From Lachnospiraceae bacterium (GTDB lineage: Bacteria; Bacillota; Clostridia; Lachnospirales; Lachnospiraceae), in contig JAFZLB010000105.1 in NCBI GenBank assembly GCA_017551665.1, forward strand, positions 1-64,000: 64,000 bases of DNA. The letters are read 5' to 3'. The notes below the pieces were generated by a model. It saw nothing but the letters and a program-made list of their open reading frames with translations. It was not told the DNA's origin and did not search any database. The position numbers and the translations under genes were made by a program. Each line of letters opens with the position of its first letter. Within the stretch, counting starts at the first letter, position 1. This document shows, in pieces, positions 27,064 through 36,374 of the stretch.

Positions 27064-30000
27064 TTATTCGCCGTACAGCGTTTCCAGTTTCTTCAGGTAA
27101 GCGTAACGCTCCTTCGCGTTCTGCTCCGACTGTGCAAAGAGCTTCTCCGCGCGCTCCTTGTTCTTGAGCTTGAGCGACTGGTAACGGACTTCGCCGTCCA
27201 GGAAGGCCTGGTAGTCACCGGTGGGTTCCTTGGAATCCAGCGTGAACTTCTTGCCTTCGGCCGCCGGGTTGTAGCGGAACAGATGCCAGTAGCCCGCTTC
27301 CACCGCGCGCTTTTCTTCCTGCTGCACGGCGCCCATGCCGGCCTTGAGACCCTGGTTGATGCAGGGTGCGTAGGCGATGACGATGGACGGTCCGGGATAC
27401 GCTTCCGCCTCGGCAATCGCTTTCATGGTCTGCATCATGTTGGCGCCCATGGCGATCTGCGCGACATAAACGTAGCCGTAGCTCATGGCGATGGAGGCAA
27501 GGTCTTTCTGTTTGATGTCCTTGCCGCCCGCGGCAAACTGCGCGACGGCGCCGAGCGGTGTGGCCTTCGAAGACTGGCCGCCGGTATTGGAGTACACTTC
27601 CGTGTTCACGACGAGGACGTTGATGTCCTTGCCGCTCGCGAGCGCGTGATCCAGGCCGCCGAAGCCGATATCATAAGCCCAGCCGTCGCCGCCGATGATC
27701 CACTGCGATTTCTTCGCGAGGAAGTCTTTGTTATCTTTGATGTATTTCGCGGCGTCGCTGCTGTCGCCCTCGATTACCTTGAGGAGCGCGTCGGAAGCGG
27801 CCTTGTTCTTTCCGCCGTCCTTGAAGGTTTCGAGCCAAGCCTTCGCCTCTGCGCTGCCGCCTTCGGCAAGGATCTCGACCTTTTCCTTCAGCGCGTCACG
27901 CAGGGCGTTCTGCGCCAGCACCATGCCCAGACCGAACTCCGCGTTGTCTTCGAAGAGGGAGTTCGCCCATGCGGGACCGTGCCCCTCCTTGTTGACCGTG
28001 TACGGCGTGGACGGGGAGGAGTTGCCCCAGATGGAGGTACAGCCGGTGGCGTTCGCGATGTACATGCGGTCGCCGAAAAGCTGCGTGGCCAGCTTGATAT
28101 ACGGTGTCTCGCCGCAGCCCGCGCAGGCGCCGGAGAACTCCAGGAGCGGCTGCTTGAACTGGGAGCCTTTGATCGTGTTGACACCGAACTTCTCGACCAC
28201 TTCCGGCTTATCCGGCAGCGTGACCGCGTAATCGAAGTATTCCTGTTCGAACATGTTGTCCGCGATGGGGCCGAGCTTTAAGGTCTCTCCGTTCGACTGC
28301 TTGTTGGCAGGGCATTCCTGCGTGCAGGAACCGCAGCCCGTGCAGTCCAGAGCGGAGATGACGATGCCGAACTGATAGCCTTCCATCTGCTTGAGCGGAA
28401 CAAACTTCATGCCTTCCGGCACGTTCTTCGTCTCTTCTTCCGTCATGGCCACGGGGCGTACCGCCGCGTGCGGGCAGATGTAAGAGCAGATCGCGCACTG
28501 GATGCACTTTTCCGGATTCCATGTCGGCGTGTTGACCGCGATGCCGCGCTTCTCAAAGGCACTGGAGCCGGAAGGCGTGGAGCCGTCGGTATACCGCATG
28601 GCCTCGGACACCTTGAGGCTGTTGCCCTGCTGGGAATTGACCTTCGTCTGCACCGTGTTGACGAAGTCCACGACATCCTGACGGGAGCCCTTCGCTTCCT
28701 TGAAGTCCAGACCTTCGTCCTCGGCGTTTGCCCAGGAATCCGGAATCGTTACTTCGATGAGGTTCTTTTCGTCCGCACCGGCGTCGATGGCCGCCCAGTT
28801 CTTCTTGACGATCTCTTCGCCCTTGTTGCCGTAGGTCTTCTGCGCGGCATCCTTCATAAACTGCATCGCATCCTGCTCAGGGATAATCTTCGCGAGCTTG
28901 AAGAAGGCGGACTGTAAGATCGTGTTGATGCGGGTCGGGCCCATGCCGACTTCGACGCCGATCTTGGAACCGTTCATGATATAGAATTTGATCTTGTGAT
29001 CATGCATGTACTTCTTGACCTGGCCGGGGATTTCCTTCTCCAGATCCTCCACGGACCAGGGGCAGTTCAGCAGGAAGGTGCCGCCGTCCGCGATCTCCTG
29101 CACCATGTTGAACTTGCGCATGTAGGCAGGGGTGTGGCAGGCCACGAAGTTTGCCTTGTGAATCAGGTAGGTGGACTTGATCGGCTTTTTGCCGAAGCGC
29201 AGGTGGGACATCGTGACGCCGCCGGATTTCTTGGAGTCATAGTCAAAGTATGCCTGCGCGTACATGTCCGTATTATCGCCGATGATCTTGATGGAGTTCT
29301 TGTTTGCGCCGACGGTGCCGTCCGCGCCAAGACCCCAGAACTTGCAGCTGATCGTGCCTTCCGGCGTGGTGATGAGATCTTCGCCGCGCTCTAAGGAAAG
29401 GTTCGTCACGTCGTCCGTGATGGCCAGCGTGAATTCCGGCTTGTCCGTGTTGTGGAAGCAGGCGACGATGTCCGCGGGCACCGTGTCCTTGGAACCAAGA
29501 CCGAATCTGCCGCACATGACGGGGATGCTCTCAAATTCCGTGCCCTTTAAGGCGGAGATGACATCGAGGGCCAGCGGCTCATGGAGCGAACCCGGCTCCT
29601 TTGTGCGGTCAAGCACCTGGATGCGCTTGACGCTCTTCGGGATGGCTTCGAGCAGGGCCTTCGCGGAGAAGGGACGATACAGACGCACCTTGACGACACC
29701 GACCTTTTCGCCGGCGGCGGTCAGGTGATCCACCGTTTCCTCGATCGTCTCATTGACGGAGCCCATCGCGATGATGATGACTTCGGCATCCGCCGCGCCG
29801 TAGTAATTAAAGAGCTTGTAATCCGTGCCGATCTTGGCATTCACCTTGTCCATGTATTTCTGGACGATGCCCGGCATCTCATTGTAAGCGGTGTTGCAGG
29901 TTTCGCGGCTCTGGAAGAAGATGTCCGGATTCTGCGCGGAACCCATCTGATAAGGATGATTCGGATTCAGACAGCCGTCCTTGAAGCCGCGGATGGCGTC

Positions 30001-30591
30001 GTGATTGACCATTTCATTCAGATCCTCGTAATCCCAGGCCTGAATTTTCTGAATTTCGTGGGAGGTGCGGAAGCCGTCGAAGAAGCTGATGAAGGGCAGT
30101 CTTCCCTCGATCGCGGCCATGTGCGCGACGGGCGTCAAGTCCATGACTTCCTGCACGGAGGAGGAACACAGCAGCGCGGCACCGGTCTGGCGGCAGGCGT
30201 AGACGTCCGAGTGATCGCCGAAGATGTTCAGCGCGTGGGACGCGACGCAGCGGGCGGAGACATTGAACACACCCGGCAGACGCTCACCCGCACATTTGTA
30301 AATATCCGGGATCATGAGCAGAAGCCCCTGCGAGGCTGTGTAGGTGGCGGTCAGCGCACCGGCCACAAGGCTCCCGTGCACCGCACCGGCGGCACCCGCC
30401 TCCGACTGCATTTCCGTGATCTGCACCGTACGGCCGAAGATGTTCTTCTTGCCTGCGGTCGCCCATTCGTCCACATGCTCCGGCATGACGGAAGAGGGCG
30501 TGATCGGGTACATGGCGGCGACTTCGGTGAATGCATACGACGCGTACGCGGCAGCCTCGTTGCCGTCCATGGTTTTCATGATTCTGGCCAT
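27064..30591 (-). CDS. nifJ: pyruvate:ferredoxin (flavodoxin) oxidoreductase
   Basis: The 1175-residue single-chain enzyme converts pyruvate and CoA to acetyl-CoA, CO2 and reduced ferredoxin. Order: pyruvate-binding domain I (YPITPSSVMPEHVDEWA), gamma domain, two 4Fe-4S clusters near 690-760 (CIQCAICSYICPH, CTGCGSCTQECPANK), and a TPP domain with ACAGCGETP, GCTSIWG and GGDGWAYDIGFGGLDH. Length is normal. It has a strong promoter and AGGAGG. The small ferredoxin gene at 31735 is a plausible partner. Confidence 0.97.
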   Translation of the reverse strand: MARIMKTMDGNEAAAYASYAFTEVAAMYPITPSSVMPEHVDEWATAGKKNIFGRTVQITEMQSEAGAAGAVHGSLVAGALTATYTASQGLLLMIPDIYKCAGERLPGVFNVSARCVASHALNIFGDHSDVYACRQTGAALLCSSSVQEVMDLTPVAHMAAIEGRLPFISFFDGFRTSHEIQKIQAWDYEDLNEMVNHDAIRGFKDGCLNPNHPYQMGSAQNPDIFFQSRETCNTAYNEMPGIVQKYMDKVNAKIGTDYKLFNYYGAADAEVIIIAMGSVNETIEETVDHLTAAGEKVGVVKVRLYRPFSAKALLEAIPKSVKRIQVLDRTKEPGSLHEPLALDVISALKGTEFESIPVMCGRFGLGSKDTVPADIVACFHNTDKPEFTLAITDDVTNLSLERGEDLITTPEGTISCKFWGLGADGTVGANKNSIKIIGDNTDMYAQAYFDYDSKKSGGVTMSHLRFGKKPIKSTYLIHKANFVACHTPAYMRKFNMVQEIADGGTFLLNCPWSVEDLEKEIPGQVKKYMHDHKIKFYIMNGSKIGVEVGMGPTRINTILQSAFFKLAKIIPEQDAMQFMKDAAQKTYGNKGEEIVKKNWAAIDAGADEKNLIEVTIPDSWANAEDEGLDFKEAKGSRQDVVDFVNTVQTKVNSQQGNSLKVSEAMRYTDGSTPSGSSAFEKRGIAVNTPTWNPEKCIQCAICSYICPHAAVRPVAMTEEETKNVPEGMKFVPLKQMEGYQFGIVISALDCTGCGSCTQECPANKQSNGETLKLGPIADNMFEQEYFDYAVTLPDKPEVVEKFGVNTIKGSQFKQPLLEFSGACAGCGETPYIKLATQLFGDRMYIANATGCTSIWGNSSPSTPYTVNKEGHGPAWANSLFEDNAEFGLGMVLAQNALRDALKEKVEILAEGGSAEAKAWLETFKDGGKNKAASDALLKVIEGDSSDAAKYIKDNKDFLAKKSQWIIGGDGWAYDIGFGGLDHALASGKDINVLVVNTEVYSNTGGQSSKATPLGAVAQFAAGGKDIKQKDLASIAMSYGYVYVAQIAMGANMMQTMKAIAEAEAYPGPSIVIAYAPCINQGLKAGMGAVQQEEKRAVEAGYWHLFRYNPAAEGKKFTLDSKEPTGDYQAFLDGEVRYQSLKLKNKERAEKLFAQSEQNAKERYAYLKKLETLYGE

Positions 30592-30668
30592 AAAGTTTCC
30601 TCCTTCTTATGTTGGATGTTTTGAAAGAACATACTTTATTATATGCGTCGGGAAACGCACGTACCACC

Positions 30669-30697
30669 ATAGTATCACCAGGGAAAGATGGTGTCAA
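30669..30697 (-). promoter_or_regulatory. promoter of nifJ
   Basis: On the minus strand TTGACA (30692-30697) and TACTAT (30669-30674) are 17 bp apart. The predicted leader is about 70 nt. The near-consensus sequence fits a highly expressed gene. Confidence 0.75.
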
Positions 30698-30734
30698 ATC
30701 CGCCTTTTTGACCGACAATTCATGGAAGACACGC

Positions 30735-31028
30735 CTACATCTGTTTAATTCCGTCCGATTCGATCAGCGCAAGCAGTCTGCATGCCGGACCGGTGGGATG
30801 ATTTTTTCCCCTCTCCCACGCTTCTACCGTTTTTTTGGATACACCCATAAAACCGGCAAATATGGTCTGTGTCATTCCCGTCCGGTTTCTGATGGCACGG
30901 ATTTCTTTATTGGTATAATGATGTACCTCCGGGATGGAAAGCGTCGTGCTTTTCATCTTTTTTCCGGTTTTCTGTGCCTCCAGTATTTCATTCAGCCCTT
31001 CCATCAAATCCTCATATAGTGTACTCAT
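30735..31028 (-). CDS. higA: HigA-type antitoxin (XRE helix-turn-helix)
   Basis: The 97-residue protein has a Cro/C1-type helix-turn-helix at about 42-92 (IRAIRNRTGMTQTIFAGFMGVSKKTVEAWERG) and an N-terminal toxin-binding segment. It follows the toxin gene by 11 nt, the toxin-first order of higBA systems. It should bind the palindrome in the shared promoter (31390-31404). The symbol reflects family, not tested function. Confidence 0.85.
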   Translation of the reverse strand: MSTLYEDLMEGLNEILEAQKTGKKMKSTTLSIPEVHHYTNKEIRAIRNRTGMTQTIFAGFMGVSKKTVEAWERGKNHPTGPACRLLALIESDGIKQM

Positions 31029-31039
31029 ACCTTATCTCC

Positions 31040-31375
31040 TCACTGCAGATTTTTCTCAATCAATGCAACCAGCTTCTTCAAGTCATTTCTTTCCTCATCC
31101 GTGAGGTTTTCCTTCTTGCCTTTCCCATACGCTGCCATCAGAAAAACAACTTCACAAACCGCAAAGTCAACATAGCACACCCTGCCGCTTCCGCTTTTTC
31201 CCCTTCCCGGGAACGCAAGACGTACCTTTCTGACACCTCCGGTTCCGGGAATTACTGCTCCGATCTTTGGGTTGTCAAGAATCCGGTTTTGTAACTGGCG
31301 CAAATCTTCTTCCGAAAGCCCCAGTTCAGCCCATTGCCTTGAAAACACCGCTGTTTCAATAAACGTTCTTGTCAT
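31040..31375 (-). CDS. higB: HigB/RelE-type toxin
   Basis: The 111-residue protein fits the RelE-like HigB toxin family, which cleaves mRNA at the ribosome. The start MTRTFIETAVFSRQWAELGL and GAVIPGTGGVRKVRLAF are typical, as is the GRVCYVDF segment. It appears intact. The -10 box ends 6 nt before the ATG and no ribosome site exists, so the mRNA is probably leaderless, which could keep toxin translation low. Confidence 0.87.
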   Translation of the reverse strand: MTRTFIETAVFSRQWAELGLSEEDLRQLQNRILDNPKIGAVIPGTGGVRKVRLAFPGRGKSGSGRVCYVDFAVCEVVFLMAAYGKGKKENLTDEERNDLKKLVALIEKNLQ

Positions 31376-31381
31376 AAGATA

Positions 31382-31410
31382 ATTGTATGCCCTATTTTAT
31401 AGGGTGTCAA
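31382..31410 (-). promoter_or_regulatory. higBA promoter with operator in the spacer
   Basis: On the minus strand TTGACA (31405-31410) and TACAAT (31382-31387) are 17 bp apart. The spacer is almost entirely a palindrome, CCCTATTTTATAGGG (31390-31404, arms of 6, centre of 3). Antitoxin binding there would block RNA polymerase directly. Confidence 0.75.
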
Positions 31411-31433
31411 TCACAAATTTGTTACGTCTTAAC

Positions 31434-31488
31434 TTCGCCGTACGGCTTATTTTATAATGGATGCATGATTATTTCGCCGAACGGCGAA
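31434..31488 (+). promoter_or_regulatory. twin-operator promoter of the hipB remnant
   Basis: Two related palindromes, TTCGCCGTACGGCTTA (31434-31449) and TTCGCCGAACGGCGAA (31473-31488), flank TATAAT (31453-31458). The upstream copy fills the -35/-10 spacer and the downstream one covers the transcript start. This is a typical autoregulated toxin-antitoxin control region, still well preserved. Confidence 0.65.
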
Positions 31489-31503
31489 GATAGAGGATGA
31501 CAA

Positions 31504-31593
31504 ATGATGAAAATCGCAGACGCAAAGGACCTTGGTGTGGCAATCCGCGTGCGGATGTCTTTTTGCCGGTTACAGGCGGGTAACTCGAGTTAG
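31504..31593 (+). pseudogene. hipB-like antitoxin remnant (29 codons)
   Basis: After AGAGG and two adjacent ATGs the frame reads MMKIADAKDLGVAIRVR, like the start of HipB/XRE antitoxins (usually ...DLGALIRERR...). It continues MSFCRLQAGNSS and stops at 31591-31593, before any helix-turn-helix. No hipA is present. The reading is therefore a truncated gene left behind its intact control region; alternatively it is a small unknown peptide. Confidence 0.5.
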
Positions 31594-31636
31594 TGCTATC
31601 AAACTACATTGCGTAAAATAAAATTTTCAAAAAGGC

Positions 31637-31665
31637 TTGATTTTTTTGGAAAACTAAACGATAAT
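31637..31665 (+). promoter_or_regulatory. promoter of the ferredoxin gene
   Basis: TTGATT (31637-31642) and GATAAT (31660-31665) are 17 bp apart in an AT-rich stretch. The predicted leader is about 63 nt and ends with AGGAGG (31721-31726). Confidence 0.6.
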
Positions 31666-31734
31666 GAGTAAGGAATAAGTAAGACGTCCGCCGCGTGCGG
31701 ATGAAAAAAGCACCATCAAAAGGAGGTACCAGCC

Positions 31735-31905
31735 ATGACCTATGTAATCAGCGATGCCTGCATCAACTGCGGAACCTGCCTGCCGGAGTGCCCGGTACAG
31801 GCCATTTCCCAGGGCGACACGCAGCATGAGATCGATCCGAATACCTGCATCGACTGCGGCACCTGCGCAGGTGTCTGCCCGGTACAGGCCATCTCTCAGG
31901 GCTAA
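31735..31905 (+). CDS. 2[4Fe-4S] ferredoxin
   Basis: This 56-residue protein is a classical clostridial ferredoxin. It has two Cys-x2-Cys-x2-Cys-x3-Cys-Pro motifs (CINCGTCLPECP and CIDCGTCAGVCP), each followed by VQAIS, showing its internal duplication. It carries electrons from pyruvate:ferredoxin oxidoreductase to hydrogenase or other acceptors. It has its own promoter, AGGAGG, and a strong terminator, so it is monocistronic. Confidence 0.97.
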   Translation: MTYVISDACINCGTCLPECPVQAISQGDTQHEIDPNTCIDCGTCAGVCPVQAISQG

Positions 31906-31926
31906 GCGAAAAAGGCACGATACGAA

Positions 31927-31959
31927 AAAGGGACTGTCGCGTTATGCGGCAGTCCCTTT
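31927..31959. terminator. bidirectional terminator between ferredoxin and psuG
   Basis: A 10-bp perfect stem AAAGGGACTG/CAGTCCCTTT, extended by 3-4 inner pairs, lies between two convergent genes. A or T runs on both sides serve both strands. Confidence 0.85.
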
Positions 31960-31980
31960 CTATGCGAACATTTCCTCCCC

Positions 31981-32886
<906 letters not shown>

Positions 32887-32887
32887 T

Positions 32888-33868
32888 TTATTCTCCTTTG
32901 TTCCATACATTCCAGAGGGTGTCCGTCGCGCCTTTGATCGCGGCGGTGATGTCCGCCACCTTTTCCGCTTCCCATTCCGCCTTGTCGGCCCGCAGGAAGG
33001 AGGTCTTGTCCACGCGGTTGTCTATGACGCCGACCGGCAGATGCCAGGTGTTTCCGTGTGCCTTGACCGTCAGCGTGTCCGGCTGCTCTGCTTTTTCGCG
33101 CAGCCAGGTCATGTCATCGCAGCCGTAGTCATGCAGCATCACCTCCATCGGCACGCCGTGGAAGAGATTGGAGCCGGGATCGTCCGGGTTGGCGCGTTCG
33201 TTGTTTTTGCGTCTGGACTCTTCCGGCGTCACCCACAAATACAGCACCACCGCCTCGTTCAGAATCTCCGGCGAAAACTGCGGCAGCGTGTACTGATAAC
33301 CAAAGGCACCCTTCAGCGGCATGGGTGCGCCGTCCGTGCCGCCACGCGCACATTCGATCACGATGGTCTTGTCCCTGAAGTCCTCCGTGTACTGGGCCTC
33401 AAAGTCCGCGCGCATCTTTGCCGCTTCCGCTTCCAGCTCCTGCGCACAAAAGACCCGCATCTCCGCGGGCAGCATGGACATGCGCGGCGGAAGACCGGCC
33501 GCCACGGAAGCGCGGTCAATGCGCTCAAAGAGATGCATCGCGTAAGAAGCGGGCTGTACACGCACACGGTTTTTGAGATTGGCGTAATCCTCGTTCAGCA
33601 GATGGATGAGCGTGCCCCAGTCGTAGTCCTGCAAAAAGGGCTTCTCAATGCTCGCATAATACTGCGGCGCGTATTCCTTTTTCCCGAGCGCGAGATCGAT
33701 CTGCCGCATCATGTGGACGTAAGGAAAATCATCCAGCTGCAGGTTTTCGCCGATGTGAAATTCCTCCTTCAGACGCGCGGCGTCCATCTGCGCCATGAAG
33801 TTGCGCACCTCCGATTTGCCGCTGGCCGGCAGCGCCACCAGCAAAACCGTCTTGAATACATTTGTCAT
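32888..33868 (-). CDS. P-loop NTPase/kinase-like protein of unknown function
   Basis: The 326-residue protein starts MTNVFKTVLLVALPASGKSE, with a Walker A loop ALPASGKS at 12-19. Downstream are acidic and aromatic segments (LQLDDFPYVHMMRQID), a DKTIVIECARGGTDGAP stretch that could hold a Walker B strand, and a lid-like basic run (EESRRKNNERANP). It looks like a soluble small-molecule kinase, but I cannot assign a substrate. I start it at 33868 with AAAGGAG upstream. Coupling to psuG suggests a nucleoside or sugar substrate. Confidence 0.6.
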   Translation of the reverse strand: MTNVFKTVLLVALPASGKSEVRNFMAQMDAARLKEEFHIGENLQLDDFPYVHMMRQIDLALGKKEYAPQYYASIEKPFLQDYDWGTLIHLLNEDYANLKNRVRVQPASYAMHLFERIDRASVAAGLPPRMSMLPAEMRVFCAQELEAEAAKMRADFEAQYTEDFRDKTIVIECARGGTDGAPMPLKGAFGYQYTLPQFSPEILNEAVVLYLWVTPEESRRKNNERANPDDPGSNLFHGVPMEVMLHDYGCDDMTWLREKAEQPDTLTVKAHGNTWHLPVGVIDNRVDKTSFLRADKAEWEAEKVADITAAIKGATDTLWNVWNKGE

Positions 33869-33886
33869 GTCAGCTCCTTTCCGTCG

Positions 33887-33895
33887 TGATATAAT
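33887..33895 (+). promoter_or_regulatory. extended -10 promoter of the phosphatase gene (leaderless)
   Basis: TGATATAAT is an extended -10 box. TATAAT ends at 33895, exactly 6 nt before the ATG at 33902. No clear -35 is present, as allowed for extended -10 promoters. It overlaps the ribosome-site region of the divergent P-loop gene. Confidence 0.65.
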
Positions 33896-33901
33896 AATCC
33901 C

Positions 33902-34675
33902 ATGCATACTGAAGCAAAACCCGAAAAGCAATTTCGCAACATCGTCAACTTCCGCGACCTCGGCGGCTATCGTTCCGCGGACGGACGCCGGGTCAAAGCG
34001 GGCGTCTTTTACCGCAGCGGCGGTCTGTATCTGATGAACGAAGACGAGCTGAACGCCTTCCGTTCGCTCGGCATCCGTTACGTGATGGACCTGCGCACGC
34101 GCGGGGAAACGAAGCTGCATCCCGATCCCGTATTGCCGGAGCTTACGTATTTACAGCACAGCGGCCTGGAATTCGCGAACGGAAAGGAAATCGATTTCTC
34201 TCCGCAGGGGATGCTGAAGCTCGGTGCCGAAGGCGAGGAACAGTTACAGTTCCTCCGCTCCTACTATCAAAAGATTCCCTTTGACAACGAGGCCTTCCGC
34301 ATTCTCTTTGACGAGATCGCGAAAGATCATGTACCGCTGGTCTTTCACTGCGCGACCGGCAAGGACCGCACCGGCGTCTTCGCGATGCTGCTGTTGCTTG
34401 CGCTCGGCGTTCCGCGGGAGACGGTGCTGGCGGATTATCTCCTCAGCAGGGAGTCCTTCGCGGAGGTTCTCGAAGCGGAGCTTGCCGCAAAAAAAGAAAG
34501 CATCGAGGCGCATCCCGAACGCAAAGAGCTGATCACGATGTACCTCTCCGTTTCCGAAATCGTCGGCAGGCTGATTCTGGACGAGATCTTCACGCGCTAT
34601 GAAACGCCCGAAGAAATGCTCCTTGCGGAATACGGCGCAGACTGCGCGGCGCTCCGGGAACGCTATCTCGTCTGA
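33902..34675 (+). CDS. tyrosine/dual-specificity phosphatase family protein
   Basis: The 257-residue protein has the CX5R signature in FHCATGKDRTGVFA and the FRDLGGYRSADGR start of the bacterial Y_phosphatase3 family. Members act on phosphotyrosine, phosphoinositides or other phosphoesters, so the substrate is open. It lies head to head with the P-loop gene and ends 1 nt before the convergent phnE2 stop. There is no signal peptide. Confidence 0.88.
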   Translation: MHTEAKPEKQFRNIVNFRDLGGYRSADGRRVKAGVFYRSGGLYLMNEDELNAFRSLGIRYVMDLRTRGETKLHPDPVLPELTYLQHSGLEFANGKEIDFSPQGMLKLGAEGEEQLQFLRSYYQKIPFDNEAFRILFDEIAKDHVPLVFHCATGKDRTGVFAMLLLLALGVPRETVLADYLLSRESFAEVLEAELAAKKESIEAHPERKELITMYLSVSEIVGRLILDEIFTRYETPEEMLLAEYGADCAALRERYLV

Positions 34676-35512
34676 TTACGATCTGCCTCTGGCCAGTCTC
34701 GCACGAATCTTGGTCGAAATAAACTCAATCAGCACCACCATGATAATCAGCACGATCAGGAAGGCGCCCACGCGGCTCCAGCGCGCGGAGTTGATGGCGG
34801 CATCCAGCGGGAAGCCGATACCGCCGGCACCGACGATGCCGAGGATCGTCGCGTCTTTTAAGTTGATATCAAAGCGGTAAATCGCGGTCGATACAAAGGA
34901 CGCGGAAAGCTGCGGCAAAACGCCCACCCGGATTTTTTCAAAGGTGTTCGCGCCGCAGGCGTCCAGCGCCTCCAGCACACCCGTATCCAGGTTTTCGATT
35001 GCCGTCACATTCAGCTTGGAAATCATGCCGATGGAACAGACGGATTGTGTGACCACGCCGCAGAAAGGACCCGTCGAGGTGACGCGCACCCAGATCAGCG
35101 CCCAGACGAGCGAAGGGATTGTACGGATAAAGAGGACGATGGCGCGGAACACATAGGCCACCGGCTTCGGAACGATGTTGGTGGAGGATAAAAAGCTCAC
35201 CGGTATCGCAAGGATCGAGCCGATCACCGTGGAAAGAAAGGCGATGGCGATGGTCTCCAGCACGAGATAGGGAATGCCCTTTTCCGTCAGGTTAAACAGC
35301 AGCAGGGTTTCCGGATGCGTGATACCGCTGAAAATGGACTTCGCGAGGTTGAGTCCCTTTTCATCGATGCCGATTTTCGTACCGGAGGCGCCCCAGATCA
35401 TCAGCCCGACAATGAACAGGATGATCAGAATCCGCTTCCAGAGATTCTTCGGCTCACTATACAGCTTTTCCAGGATATTCTCCTGTGCCTGAAATTGTTT
35501 AATATCCGTCAT
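34676..35512 (-). CDS. phnE: phosphonate-type ABC transporter permease, second copy
   Basis: The 278-residue inner-membrane protein has about six helices and the permease loop near the C-terminus (EKIRVGVLPQLSASFVSTAIYRFDINLKDATILGIVGAGGIG), typical of PhnE. It is the last gene of the phn-type operon, 4 nt after the first permease. Two different PhnE proteins are common in Firmicutes and probably form a heterodimer. Confidence 0.9.
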   Translation of the reverse strand: MTDIKQFQAQENILEKLYSEPKNLWKRILIILFIVGLMIWGASGTKIGIDEKGLNLAKSIFSGITHPETLLLFNLTEKGIPYLVLETIAIAFLSTVIGSILAIPVSFLSSTNIVPKPVAYVFRAIVLFIRTIPSLVWALIWVRVTSTGPFCGVVTQSVCSIGMISKLNVTAIENLDTGVLEALDACGANTFEKIRVGVLPQLSASFVSTAIYRFDINLKDATILGIVGAGGIGFPLDAAINSARWSRVGAFLIVLIIMVVLIEFISTKIRARLARGRS

Positions 35513-35516
35513 CGCT

Positions 35517-36374
35517 CTATTTCTTTCTCCGCAGGATGATTCCGCGAATCCTGTCGTTGATCAGGTCAATGCTGAAGACCACAACGAAGATCATCAGGAA
35601 AATCATTCCCGCGTCCTCATACGCACGCAGCGCAATCCGTTCTTTGATCAGCACACCCAGGCCGCCGACGCCGACGTAGCCGAGGATGGAGGACTGCCGG
35701 ATGTTCAGCTCAAAGCTGTAAAGGCAGTTGTCCAGATACTGCGGCAGAATCTGCGGCATACAGGCTGTCCAGAAGGATTGCAGCGTTGTGGCGCCGAAGG
35801 ACTGCATAGCCTCGTAGGCACCCATATCAATCGTCTCAATGTTTTCATAGAGCATCTTGGCGACAATGCCGACCGTGAATACGGCAATGGCCAGCGAGCC
35901 CGCGAAGGTGCCCATGCCGAAAACAAACTTGAAAATGTAGGCGTAAATGACCGCCGGCAAAGAGCGCACGACGGAAATCAGAATGCGGAAAAACCAGAGG
36001 ATGACCTTGCTGCCGACGATATTCGCCGATGCGACAATCGCCAGCGGCAACGCGACGATACAGCCCGCCACCGTGCCGACGATGGACATTTTGATCGTCT
36101 CGACGAGCTTCGGCCAGACCTCGCCGAAGAACTCAAAATTGGGCTGCAGAATCTGTCCGAGGATGACGGGCAGCTGATTGAAGCGTTTGACAAACATCGC
36201 GATGTCAAAGCCCGTCGTCTTTGCGGAGATCACAACGCCGACAAGAATCAGCAGCACAAAGAGCGGTGTGCGGGAACGCGGCCGGTCGACCGCATGGCCG
36301 TTGTCCAGGACGATATGCTCCGGTTTGAGAATGCGGTCAAACAGCGGAGGTTTTTTTGTCTTTGTCTCCGTCAC
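35517..36374 (-). CDS. phnE: phosphonate-type ABC transporter permease, first copy
   Basis: The 285-residue PhnE has a cytoplasmic N-terminus, about six helices and a C-terminal loop (FWTACMPQILPQYLDNCLYSFELNIRQSSILGYVGVGGLG) that contacts the ATPase. It overlaps phnC by 4 nt. Confidence 0.9.
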   Translation of the reverse strand: MTETKTKKPPLFDRILKPEHIVLDNGHAVDRPRSRTPLFVLLILVGVVISAKTTGFDIAMFVKRFNQLPVILGQILQPNFEFFGEVWPKLVETIKMSIVGTVAGCIVALPLAIVASANIVGSKVILWFFRILISVVRSLPAVIYAYIFKFVFGMGTFAGSLAIAVFTVGIVAKMLYENIETIDMGAYEAMQSFGATTLQSFWTACMPQILPQYLDNCLYSFELNIRQSSILGYVGVGGLGVLIKERIALRAYEDAGMIFLMIFVVVFSIDLINDRIRGIILRRKK

